From WRAI01 sp031549605 (GTDB lineage: Bacteria; Bacillota; Clostridia; Oscillospirales; UBA929), in contig JAVBPM010000070.1 in assembly GCA_031549605.1 (NCBI GenBank), forward strand, positions 1 to 32,198: a stretch of DNA of 32,198 bases, in the 5' to 3' direction. Made by a program: the position numbers and the translations under genes. The first letter of the stretch is position 1. Every line of letters begins with the position of its first letter. This document shows positions 7,297-15,070 of the stretch, piece by piece. Under the pieces are notes generated by a model. It did not search any database. It worked only from the letters and a program-made list of their open reading frames with translations, and had not been told where the DNA came from.

Positions 7297-9108
7297 TTAC
7301 TTATTCTTCTTCGATTCCATTTTCATGCGCTGCTCGTGGCTGAGCACCCGTTTGCGCAGCCGCAGCGATGACGGCGTGACCTCCATCAGCTCATCGTCGG
7401 CCATAAACTCAAGGCACATCTCCATGCTCATCTTGCGTATCGGTACCAGCCGCAGCGCCTCGTCGTTGCCCGAGCTGCGCTTGTTGGTCATCTGCTTGCG
7501 TTTGCAAATGTTGACGACAATGTCGCCCGGCTTGTTGCAAATGCCCACCAGCATGCCGGCGTAGACCTTGCAGGCCGGCTCAATTAACAGCGCGCCGCGG
7601 TCCTGCGCGCCGTACAGACCATAGCTGGTGGCGTCGCCCGTTTCAAAGCTGACCATCGAGCCAAGGCTGCGGCGCGACAGCTCGCCCTTAAAGGGCGCGT
7701 AGCCTTCAAAATAGGTGTTGAGCACGCCCTCGCCGCGCGTATCGCTGAGAAACTCGCTGCGATAGCCAAACAGGCCGCGCGCCGGAATGACAAAAATCAA
7801 ACGCATGCGCGAACCGACCGGCGTCATTTCCAGCAATTCACCCTTGCGGTTGCCCATCTTTTCCATGACCACGCCAACCGATTCCTCGGGCAGGTCAATG
7901 GTCAGGCGCTCCATCGGCTCGCAGCGCACGCCGTCAATGTCTTGATACAGCACGCGCGGCGGGCTGACTTGAAACTCGTAGCCCTCACGGCGCATCGTCT
8001 CAATCAAAATCGACAGGTGCATCTCGCCGCGTGCCGCGACGATAAAGGCCTCGGCACTGTCGGTCTCGCGCACGCGCAGGCTGACATCCTTGAGCAGCTC
8101 ACGCTGCAGCCGGTCACGCAAATTGCGCGATGTGACGTACTTGCCCTCCTGACCGGCAAAAGGACTGTCGTTGACGCAGAAGGTCATTTCCACCGTCGGC
8201 TCGCTGATTTTGCTGAAGGGCAGCGCCTGCACGCGTGTGCTGTCACACACCGTGTCGCCGATGGTCACGTCTTCAATGCCCGAAAAAGCGACAATTTCGC
8301 CCGCTTCGGCCGACTCGACCGGCACGCGTTTAAGTCCCTCAAAGCGATAAAGATTGACCACCTTGGCCTGCTTGCGTTTGCCCTCATCCAAGGCGTTACA
8401 AACGATGTAGCCGCCGACGCGCAGCGTACCGCGCTCGACACGGCCGATGCCGATACGGCCGACGTATTCGTTGTAGTCAATCGCCGACACCAGCAGCTGC
8501 AGCGGCGCGGTAGCGTCGCCGGTAGGCGCCGGGATGTGGCTGAGAATGGTCTCAAACAACGGAATTAAATCGGCCCCCTCCTGCTCGGGCGTAATGGAAC
8601 AAGTGCCCATTCGGGCGCTGCAAAAGAGCATTGGGCTCTCAATCTGCGCCTCGGTGGCGTCCAAATCAATCAACAGCGACAGCACCTCGTCGCACACCTC
8701 GTAAATGCGCGCGTCCGGCTTGTCGATTTTGTTGACGACAACAATCACCGGATGCCCCAGCTCCAGCGCACGACCCAGCACAAAGCGGGTCTGCGGCATG
8801 GGACCTTCGGCGGCGTCAACCAGCAGCAGAACGCCGTTGACCATCTTTAAAATGCGCTCGACCTCGCCGCCAAAATCGGCGTGTCCCGGCGTATCCACGA
8901 CGTTGATGTGCGTACCCTTGTAGTTGACCGAGGTGTTCTTGGCTAGAATGGTGATGCCGCGCTCGCGCTCGAGGTCGTTGGAGTCCATGACGCGCTCCTG
9001 CACGCTCTGGTTCTCACGAAACGCGCCGCCCTGCGCGAGCAGCTGGTCAACCAGCGTTGTCTTGCCGTGGTCTACGTGCGCGATAATGGCTACATTGCGA
9101 ATGTCCAA
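7297..9108 (-). CDS. typA: TypA/BipA ribosome-associated GTPase
   Basis: A 603-residue translational GTPase of the usual TypA/BipA length. It binds the ribosome much as EF-G does and assists 50S assembly and translation under stress. G1 is HVDHGKTT (11-18), G2 is in ERERGITI (47-54), G3 is DTPGH (72-76) and G4 is NKID (126-129). Domains II, III and V and the BipA-specific C-terminus follow (RGEMHLSILIETMRREGYEF, then RGLFGYRSEFL). The start is TTG at 9108 with AAGGAA upstream; no better in-frame start is seen, because the G domain begins immediately. It is a single gene with its own promoter and terminator, divergent from gap. Confidence 0.97.
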   Translation of the reverse strand: MDIRNVAIIAHVDHGKTTLVDQLLAQGGAFRENQSVQERVMDSNDLERERGITILAKNTSVNYKGTHINVVDTPGHADFGGEVERILKMVNGVLLLVDAAEGPMPQTRFVLGRALELGHPVIVVVNKIDKPDARIYEVCDEVLSLLIDLDATEAQIESPMLFCSARMGTCSITPEQEGADLIPLFETILSHIPAPTGDATAPLQLLVSAIDYNEYVGRIGIGRVERGTLRVGGYIVCNALDEGKRKQAKVVNLYRFEGLKRVPVESAEAGEIVAFSGIEDVTIGDTVCDSTRVQALPFSKISEPTVEMTFCVNDSPFAGQEGKYVTSRNLRDRLQRELLKDVSLRVRETDSAEAFIVAARGEMHLSILIETMRREGYEFQVSPPRVLYQDIDGVRCEPMERLTIDLPEESVGVVMEKMGNRKGELLEMTPVGSRMRLIFVIPARGLFGYRSEFLSDTRGEGVLNTYFEGYAPFKGELSRRSLGSMVSFETGDATSYGLYGAQDRGALLIEPACKVYAGMLVGICNKPGDIVVNICKRKQMTNKRSSGNDEALRLVPIRKMSMEMCLEFMADDELMEVTPSSLRLRKRVLSHEQRMKMESKKNK

Positions 9109-9151
9109 AAAAAAGTTCCTTCCCGTGTCTGAGAATTAAAAACACCAAATT

Positions 9152-9180
9152 AGTGTATAAGAAATACGCCCGTTTGTCAA
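9152..9180 (-). promoter_or_regulatory. SigA-type promoter of typA
   Basis: On the minus strand TTGACA (9180-9175) and TACACT (9157-9152) are 17 bp apart, about 45 bp before the TTG start. The 260-bp typA-gap spacer otherwise holds only the gap promoter and AT-rich sequence with no recognised element. Confidence 0.7.
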
Positions 9181-9295
9181 GATATTGGCTTGTAACGCCG
9201 ATGCTTTTTTAGCGTTTTGTCGGCTTTCCCGCATTTTTGCCAAAGCGTTGTGAGAAATGCGTTGTCGTTTTGACCAAAATTTTACTATATGCCCC

Positions 9296-9324
9296 TGTAC
9301 AAATGCGCCAAAAGAGGATATAAT
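9296..9324 (+). promoter_or_regulatory. SigA-type promoter of gap
   Basis: A perfect TATAAT (9319-9324) is preceded at 17 bp by TGTACA (9296-9301), about 45 bp upstream of the gap start. A second weaker -10-like TATATG lies at about 9285. Confidence 0.75.
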
Positions 9325-9369
9325 ACCCTACGGTTGAAACAACAATACACTATTGAGGAGGAACCCCAC

Positions 9370-10380
9370 ATGATTCAAGTTGGCATTAACGGTTTCGGTC
9401 GCATCGGCCGCCTCGTCTTCCGCGCCGGTCTGAAGAACCCCGAAATCAACTTCGTTGCCATCAACGACCCCTTTATGAGCCCCGATTACATGGCCTACAT
9501 GCTGCGGTATGACACCGTGCATGGCCGCTACGACGGCACGATTAGCTACGACGACAACAGCATCACCGTCGATGGCAAAAAGATTCTCTTCTACGCCGAA
9601 AAGGACCCCTCGATGATTCCCTGGGGCAAAAACGGTGTTGACTACGTTGTCGACGCCACCGGCATCTTCCACAGCAAGGACAAGGCGCAGGCTCACATCG
9701 ACGCCGGCGCGAAGAAAGTTGTGTACACCGGCCCGTCGAAGGACGACACCCCGATGTTCGTCATGGGCGTTAACGAAAACACCTACACCAAGGACATGAA
9801 CTTTGTCTCCAACGCCAGCTGCACCACCAACTGCCTGGCTCCGCTCGCCAAAGTCATTAACGACAAGTACGGCATTGCCGATGGTCTGATGACCACCGTG
9901 CACGCCACCACCGCCACCCAGCTGACCGTTGACGGCGCGTCCAAGAAGGACTGGCGCGGCGGCCGCGCGGCAAGCGGCAACATCATCCCCAGCTCGACCG
10001 GCGCCGCCAAGGCTGTCGGCGTGGTCATCCCCGAGCTCAACGGCAAGCTGACCGGCATGTCGATGCGCGTCCCGACGCTGGACGTCAGTGTTGTTGACCT
10101 GACCGTCAACCTCAAGACGCCGGCCAAGTATGCCGACATCTGCGCCACCATCAAGGCCGCTTCGGAAAACGAGCTCAAGGGCATTCTCGGCTACACCGAC
10201 GACGCCGTTGTCTCGTCCGACTTCATCGGCGACGCCCGCACCTCGATCTTCGACGCCAAGGCCGGCATCGCGCTGACCGACACCTTTGTCAAGCTGGTGA
10301 GCTGGTACGACAACGAGTGGGGCTATTCCAACAAGGTCGTCGACCTGATCTGCCACATGGCGAAGGTCGATAACAAGTAA
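9370..10380 (+). CDS. gap: Glyceraldehyde-3-phosphate dehydrogenase, type I
   Basis: A 336-residue glycolytic GAPDH, which oxidises glyceraldehyde-3-phosphate with phosphate and NAD to 1,3-bisphosphoglycerate in the cytoplasm. The Rossmann motif GINGFGRIGR is at 5-14, and Asp33 (INDPF) indicates NAD preference. The catalytic segment SNASCTTNCLAP has Cys151, and His178 (TTVHATTATQ) is the general base. WYDNEWGYSNKV lies near the C-terminus. The open frame reaches back to 9289, but ATG 9370 follows GAGGAGG at proper distance and gives the standard N-terminus, so I use it. The gene has its own promoter and terminator. Codons are strongly biased to C-ending forms, as for a highly expressed gene. 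Confidence 0.98.
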   Translation: MIQVGINGFGRIGRLVFRAGLKNPEINFVAINDPFMSPDYMAYMLRYDTVHGRYDGTISYDDNSITVDGKKILFYAEKDPSMIPWGKNGVDYVVDATGIFHSKDKAQAHIDAGAKKVVYTGPSKDDTPMFVMGVNENTYTKDMNFVSNASCTTNCLAPLAKVINDKYGIADGLMTTVHATTATQLTVDGASKKDWRGGRAASGNIIPSSTGAAKAVGVVIPELNGKLTGMSMRVPTLDVSVVDLTVNLKTPAKYADICATIKAASENELKGILGYTDDAVVSSDFIGDARTSIFDAKAGIALTDTFVKLVSWYDNEWGYSNKVVDLICHMAKVDNK

Positions 10381-10403
10381 GCTACTCAACCACAACAACT
10401 CGG

Positions 10404-10434
10404 AGAGGGGGCAGGGTTTTCCTGCTCCCTTTTT
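10404..10434 (+). terminator. gap terminator
   Basis: A 9-bp GC-rich stem with one G-T pair (10407-10415 with 10421-10429, loop GTTTT), followed by TTTTT. It ends a few bases before the ribosome site of the aminopeptidase gene. Confidence 0.8.
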
Positions 10435-10457
10435 GCGTAAATATGAGGAGGATGAAC

Positions 10458-11681
10458 TTGAATCAACAAGTTTTGCAGCAATTTGCCAAGTTAGCCGTCA
10501 ATGTCGGCGCTAACGTGCAAAAGGGTCAGCCGCTGGTCATCAGCGCGCCCATTGAGTGTGCCGAGTTCGCGCGCCTGATTGCCGAGGCCGGCTACGACGC
10601 CGGCGCTTCCGAGGTCATCATGCGCTGGGGCGACGACGCGATGGCGCGCATGAAATACCTGCGTGCCGACAGCGCCGTGTTTGACACCTTCCCCAACTGG
10701 ATAACCGAGATGTACCGCCAGTTTGCCGACACTAAGGCGGCCGCCATCCACATCTACGCCACCGACCCCGAAAACCTCAAAGGCGTTGACCCCGACCGCA
10801 TTCGCCGCGCCAGCGTTGCCGCCGGAACGGCCACCAAATTCTACGCCGACCTGCAGATGGCCAACCACTTTCAGTGGAACATCGTCTCCATGCCCACCGT
10901 CAGCTGGGCCAAGAAAGTCTTTCCCGATAAAAGCGACGACGACGCCGTGGCCGCGCTGTGGCAGGCCATCATCCACGCCACGCGCCTGGAGGGCGACGCC
11001 GTGGCCAACTGGCGCGCGCACATGGCCAAGCTGCACGCCCGCAGTGAGCAGCTCAACGCCTACAATTTCAAGAGTCTGCACTACACCAACAGCCTCGGTA
11101 CCGATTTGGTTGTCGAGTTGCCGGAGAACCACAAATGGATTGCCTGCGGCGAGCTGACCAAGGACGGCGTAGAGTTTGTCGCCAATATGCCCAGCGAGGA
11201 GATTTTCACGCTGCCCAAGCGCGACGGCGTCAACGGCGTGCTCTACGCCTCCAAGCCGCTGTCGCTCAACGGCACGGTTGTCGACGGCATGAAGTACACC
11301 ATTGAAAAGGGCAAGATTGTTGACGTCACCGCCGACTGCGGACTTGAGCAATTGCTCAACGAGCTTGATATCGACGAGGGTGCCCGCTACTTTGGCGAGG
11401 TCGCCTTAGTGCCGCACGACTCGCCCATCTCCAACTCGGGCATTCTGTTCTACAACACGCTGTTTGACGAAAACGCCAGCTGCCACTTCGCCTTCGGCAA
11501 GGCCTACCCCTGCTTCACCGACGCCGACGACATCGACGAACAGACGATGCAAGCGCGCGGCATGAACGACAGCCTGACGCACGAGGACTTCATGGTCGGC
11601 ACCGCCGATTTGTCCATCGTCGGCACAACGCAGGACGGCACAAAGGTGCCCGTCTTTGTCAACGGCAACTTTGCGTTTTAG
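10458..11681 (+). CDS. M29-family (thermophilic-type) metalloaminopeptidase
   Basis: About 407 residues, the normal size for M29 aminopeptidases (AmpS/PepS/aminopeptidase T type), cytoplasmic dimetal enzymes that remove N-terminal residues from peptides. Family metal-ligand segments are present in order: MPSEEIFTLPKRDG (Glu), ARYFGEVALVP (Glu), NTLFDENASCHFAFGKAY (His) and LTHEDFMVGTADLSI (His and Asp). GAGGAGG at 10445-10451 decides the start: it lies inside the longer frame that opens at ATG 10443 and touches ATG 10452, but is 6 bases from TTG 10458, so TTG is the likely initiator. The gene lies between two terminators. Transcription could come from read-through of gap; no clear promoter is seen in the short spacer. 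Confidence 0.93.
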   Translation: MNQQVLQQFAKLAVNVGANVQKGQPLVISAPIECAEFARLIAEAGYDAGASEVIMRWGDDAMARMKYLRADSAVFDTFPNWITEMYRQFADTKAAAIHIYATDPENLKGVDPDRIRRASVAAGTATKFYADLQMANHFQWNIVSMPTVSWAKKVFPDKSDDDAVAALWQAIIHATRLEGDAVANWRAHMAKLHARSEQLNAYNFKSLHYTNSLGTDLVVELPENHKWIACGELTKDGVEFVANMPSEEIFTLPKRDGVNGVLYASKPLSLNGTVVDGMKYTIEKGKIVDVTADCGLEQLLNELDIDEGARYFGEVALVPHDSPISNSGILFYNTLFDENASCHFAFGKAYPCFTDADDIDEQTMQARGMNDSLTHEDFMVGTADLSIVGTTQDGTKVPVFVNGNFAF

Positions 11682-11695
11682 CGACGACAACTCAG

Positions 11696-11724
11696 AAAAA
11701 AGAGCGGAGATCCGCTCTTTTTTC
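11696..11724 (+). terminator. Terminator after the M29 aminopeptidase gene
   Basis: Stem AGAGCGG/CCGCTCT (11701-11707 with 11712-11718, loop AGAT), flanked by A6 and T5, giving a long A-T extended hairpin. Confidence 0.85.
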
Positions 11725-11745
11725 TGATAACTGAGGAGAAATATA

Positions 11746-12150
11746 ATGCTTGCCCAAGCCATTCAAGCGTTGCAGGGCGACGTGCGCTGCGTTGTCGCCA
11801 ACGGCGGCCGGCTACTGCACTGCGCGAGCGGCAGCGGTCTCAAGCCGCTGTGGACGATTTGTCACGAGCACGCCGCTGACCTGGTCGGCGCGTCTGTTGC
11901 CGACCGCGTCATTGGTCGTGCCGCCGCCGCACTGCTGATTGACAGCGGCGCAAGCGCCGTCTACGGCGCTGTCATGAGCCAGCCGGCCTACGACTGGCTG
12001 ACCGCTCACGGCATTGCGGCCTCCTACGGCACGCTGGTACCCTTTATCGAAAACCGCGACGGCACCGCCATGTGTCCCATGGAGCAACTGGTCGCCGACG
12101 CGCTCACCCCACAGGAAGCTGTCGCGCGGCTGACAACGCGATTGCAGTAA
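11746..12150 (+). CDS. DUF1893 domain protein
   Basis: A 134-residue protein matching the DUF1893 pattern: a cysteine near the start (DVRCVVANGGRLLHCASGSG), LKPLWTICHEH, VADRVIGRAAAALLIDSGA, SQPAYDWLTAHGI and NRDGTAMCPMEQLV. The family has a cytidine-deaminase-like fold in solved members (from general knowledge of TM1506-type proteins), but its reaction is not established. The conserved His/Cys positions suggest possible metal or redox chemistry. The start is ATG 11746 with GAGGAG 7 bases upstream. It is a single-gene unit between two strong hairpins, so its promoter must be very close or it depends on read-through. Confidence 0.85.
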   Translation: MLAQAIQALQGDVRCVVANGGRLLHCASGSGLKPLWTICHEHAADLVGASVADRVIGRAAAALLIDSGASAVYGAVMSQPAYDWLTAHGIAASYGTLVPFIENRDGTAMCPMEQLVADALTPQEAVARLTTRLQ

Positions 12151-12159
12151 TCCAGACCA

Positions 12160-12191
12160 AAAGACGCCGGAGTCATGACTCCGGCGTCTTT
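12160..12191. terminator. Bidirectional terminator between the DUF1893 gene and ilvN
   Basis: A 32-bp perfect palindrome centred at 12175/12176 (AAAGACGCCGGAGTCA and its complement). It lies 9 bp after the DUF1893 stop and about 30 bp beyond the ilvN stop on the other strand. Confidence 0.8.
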
Positions 12192-12222
12192 GTGTATAAT
12201 GCAGCTAAAGTATTACTCTTCG

Positions 12223-12717
12223 TTAATCGCAGATGCACTTGTCGCCGCGCTGCAGTGCGATCATGCCGGTGCGCGTCAGCTCGACGATGCCAAACGGCAC
12301 CAGCAGGTCGTACAACGCCTGTAGCTTATCGCCCGTGCCTGTCATTTCCAGCGTCACGGTGGTCAGGCTGACGTCGACGATATTAGCGCGAAAGATGCCC
12401 GCCACCTCCAGTACGGCGGCGCGTCCCGCCTGCTCGGTGTTTACCTTGACCAGCATCAGCTCGCGGCCCAGCGTCTCGGTCGACTCCAGCTGCTCTATGC
12501 GCTGGACATCAACCAGCTTGGATAGCTGCTTTTTGACCTGCTCAACCACGGCATCGTCGCCGTCAACGACAATGGTCATACGCGAAATGCCCGGCCGCTC
12601 GGTGCCACCGACGGCCAGACTGGCGATATTGAAACCGCGGCGGGCAAACAGGCCGGCAATGCGCGTCAACACACCGGCGCGGTCGTCGACCAGTACGCTC
12701 AACGTTGTGTGGTTCAT
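12223..12717 (-). CDS. ilvN: Acetolactate synthase small (regulatory) subunit
   Basis: A 164-residue regulatory subunit of acetohydroxyacid synthase. It activates the IlvB catalytic subunit and usually confers valine feedback inhibition. The N-terminal ACT domain is clear (LSVLVDDRAGVLTRIAGLFA, then GFNIASLAVGGTE and MTIVVDGDD), followed by the C-terminal ALS_ss domain (TLGRELMLVKV, VEL-type FGIVELTRTGMIALQRG). The frame is open further upstream, but ATG 12717 follows GGGAGGAAGCTT directly and gives the family N-terminus. It is the last gene of the operon, 11 bp after the hybrid kinase gene and 2.3 kb away from ilvB. In most bacteria the two subunit genes are adjacent. Confidence 0.95.
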   Translation of the reverse strand: MNHTTLSVLVDDRAGVLTRIAGLFARRGFNIASLAVGGTERPGISRMTIVVDGDDAVVEQVKKQLSKLVDVQRIEQLESTETLGRELMLVKVNTEQAGRAAVLEVAGIFRANIVDVSLTTVTLEMTGTGDKLQALYDLLVPFGIVELTRTGMIALQRGDKCICD

Positions 12718-12728
12718 AAGCTTCCTCC

Positions 12729-15068
12729 CTATTTCAGCGCGGCATCCAGCACCGCGCACACCTTGTGGCAGCAACTCTGCACGTCGCGGAGATACATGGT
12801 GGCATATTCATAATCGCCACGCAGCAGGCACTCGTGCACATTGCCGGTATACGCTGCCAATGCCGGCATACTCAGTCGGGTGGCATCGGCGACCAGCTGC
12901 TTGGCCAACCGATCTGCCTCGTCGTACGCTTTTGTGTCCACAGCCAGCGCCAGCTGTTCGGCGGGGTCGGCGTCGACAAAGGCACGGCACAGGGTCGCCA
13001 GTGCCGCCTCGTCACCGTCACAGTGCGTCAGCGCCATGCTGTATACAAAAACCTGCGGATCAATGGCCGACCAGTCAACACCGTGTGCAAACACGACGCT
13101 GCCCGTCGAACGGGCAGTCGCGCTCGGTGCTGCATCCAACGCCTTTTGAATGGCCGACACCATCTCGGCCAGCATGACCGGCTTGCCGATGTGCCCGTTC
13201 ATGCCCGCCTGCAGGCTGGCCTCGACATCCTCTTTGAACACATTGCCGCTCATGGCGATAATGGGCGTCTGTGCGACATCGCCCGTGAGTGCGCGTATCG
13301 CACGCGTTGCTTCACAGCCGTCCATAACCGGCATCTGAATATCCATCAGCACCACATCATACCCACCGTTTGCCACCAGCTCAACCGCCCGCTGTCCGTT
13401 TTCGGCGCCTTCGACAACCATGCCGGTCTCAGACAGCAACTCCTCGACTATAAAGCGGTTGATGTCGACATCATCGACGACCAGCGCGCGCTTACCGGCA
13501 AAGAGGTCGACAATTGAGGCACCGGCGGTCACACCGTCCAACTGCTGCGCGACCGGCAGCTGCAACACAAACTCGAAGCAGGAGCCCTCGCCCACACGCG
13601 ACTCAACCACGATATCGGAACCCATCAGGTTTATAATCTGTTTGCTGATAGCCAAACCCAAACCGGTACCGCCAAAATTTTTGGCCGTCGATTTCTCAGC
13701 TTGCATAAAGGGCGTAAACAGCTTGGCCGCTTGCTCGTCGCTGATACCAATGCCGCTGTCGCACACCGAAAAGAAAACACTGGCAGTGCCGCACTCCTCA
13801 CCGCGCGCCTCAATGTGCAGGCCGACCTGCCCCTGCTCGGGGGTAAATTTGACGGCGTTGGTCAGAAAGTTAATCAAAACCTGTGACAGCCGCAGCGCGT
13901 CGCCGGTCAGATAGGGCGGCACCTTGCCGTCCAGCTGCACGGTAAAGGTCTGCTGCTTTTCCGCCGCCTTGGGCGCGATCAGCAGCTCGATTTTCTCGAC
14001 CATAGCGCTGACCGAGAAGGGTTCAAGACACAACTCCAGCTTGCCCTCCTCGATTTTTGACAAATCGAGCACATCGTTGATTAACCCCAGCAAATGGTCG
14101 GACGAGGTGCGGATGGTGCGAATACACGCCTTCAACCGCTCGGCGTCGTCATATTTATCGGCAATCTGCGTCATGCCGATGACGGCGTTGAGCGGCGCGC
14201 GCATTTCGTGGCTCATATGCGACAAAAACGCACCCTTGGCGCGACTGGCGGTATCGGCCGTCTGCTTGGCCGCCTGCAGGCTGTGCTCCAGCTCCTTTTG
14301 AATGGAAATGTCGACAAACGAATCGACCAGATAGGCCTTGCCGTTGATGGAAATACGGCGGCCGGTCTTGATAATGGGCATCTGCGTGCCGTCGCCGCGC
14401 ACCAAAAAGCGCTCGTGCAGCAGCATTTCGCCATCCTTGGTATCGGCGTATGGGCACAAGTCGATTGACCGATGACACAGCTGGTCATAGCAACAGGTGC
14501 CAATCAACTCGCGGGCCGATAGCTGCAGCATTTCTTCAGTGCATTTGTTGACCATCTCGATTTGGTGCGTTTCCATATTGATTAGCACAATGCCGATGGG
14601 CGCTGAGTCAAGCACCGACTGAAACATTTGCGTGCTCTGTTGCAGTTTGTCGTGCGCGAGCGTCAGCGCATTGACGTCGCGCATCAGCGCCACGGTGCCA
14701 TATTCGCTGCCATCTGGCATATGGAGTGGAAAGACGGTCATCTCCACCGTGATGGCGCTGCCGTCGCGGTGCGTAATGTAGCTAAGCCCCGTCCAGCTGC
14801 CCTTTTCAAAGACAGACGGCTGGATGACGTCACGGGCAAAATCGTCAAATCCATTGGCGTGCAGCTGATGTGTATACTTAATCTCAGGCGGGTTGGCGGG
14901 GTCGTAGCCCATCATGCGATAAGCTGCCGGATTAAAATAGACAATCTCCCGATCGCTGTTGGCAATGGAAATAAAATCGGTGCAACTGTCCAACATCGAC
15001 GCCTTGATGTGACTCAGCGTTTCTCCGCTCAGCGTCTCACTCATCCGTGACCCACTCCCGTCGTTCAT
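12729..15068 (-). CDS. Hybrid sensor histidine kinase (PAS-PAS-HisKA-HATPase-receiver-HPt-like)
   Basis: A 779-residue soluble multidomain kinase. In order: PAS 1 (about 22-133); PAS 2 (about 147-258) with a cysteine group CCYDQLCH...LCP (192-206); HisKA with FLSHMSHEMRAPLNAVIG (H287); HATPase_c with NFLTNAVKF (400-408), DSGIGI (437-442) and GGTGLGLAIS (466-475); a receiver domain with VDDVD (531-535), phospho-acceptor D576 (LMDIQMP) and K629; and an HPt-like helical tail (about 664-779). The tail has AKQLVADATRLS where HPt domains have AHxLKGxAxxxG, so K723 replaces the phospho-histidine. No membrane segment is seen. ATG 15068 lies 2 bp after the ilvB stop; ATG 15044 is an alternative. The gene is co-oriented and nearly contiguous with ilvB and ilvN, so it should be co-transcribed with the isoleucine/leucine genes. 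The link to that pathway is inferred. Confidence 0.93.
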   Translation of the reverse strand: MNDGSGSRMSETLSGETLSHIKASMLDSCTDFISIANSDREIVYFNPAAYRMMGYDPANPPEIKYTHQLHANGFDDFARDVIQPSVFEKGSWTGLSYITHRDGSAITVEMTVFPLHMPDGSEYGTVALMRDVNALTLAHDKLQQSTQMFQSVLDSAPIGIVLINMETHQIEMVNKCTEEMLQLSARELIGTCCYDQLCHRSIDLCPYADTKDGEMLLHERFLVRGDGTQMPIIKTGRRISINGKAYLVDSFVDISIQKELEHSLQAAKQTADTASRAKGAFLSHMSHEMRAPLNAVIGMTQIADKYDDAERLKACIRTIRTSSDHLLGLINDVLDLSKIEEGKLELCLEPFSVSAMVEKIELLIAPKAAEKQQTFTVQLDGKVPPYLTGDALRLSQVLINFLTNAVKFTPEQGQVGLHIEARGEECGTASVFFSVCDSGIGISDEQAAKLFTPFMQAEKSTAKNFGGTGLGLAISKQIINLMGSDIVVESRVGEGSCFEFVLQLPVAQQLDGVTAGASIVDLFAGKRALVVDDVDINRFIVEELLSETGMVVEGAENGQRAVELVANGGYDVVLMDIQMPVMDGCEATRAIRALTGDVAQTPIIAMSGNVFKEDVEASLQAGMNGHIGKPVMLAEMVSAIQKALDAAPSATARSTGSVVFAHGVDWSAIDPQVFVYSMALTHCDGDEAALATLCRAFVDADPAEQLALAVDTKAYDEADRLAKQLVADATRLSMPALAAYTGNVHECLLRGDYEYATMYLRDVQSCCHKVCAVLDAALK

Positions 15069-15070
15069 TC

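Noticed and set aside
9328..10398. Long minus-strand frame (356 codons) opposite gap
   Set aside because: It lies exactly antisense to a certain gap gene with strong C-ending codon bias, which removes stops from the opposite strand. Its product is low-complexity Val/Gly/Asp-rich with no motif.
10491..11351. Minus-strand frame of 286 codons opposite the M29 aminopeptidase
   Set aside because: A composition shadow of a well-supported gene; the product is Gly/Val/Ala-rich repeats of the same low-complexity style.
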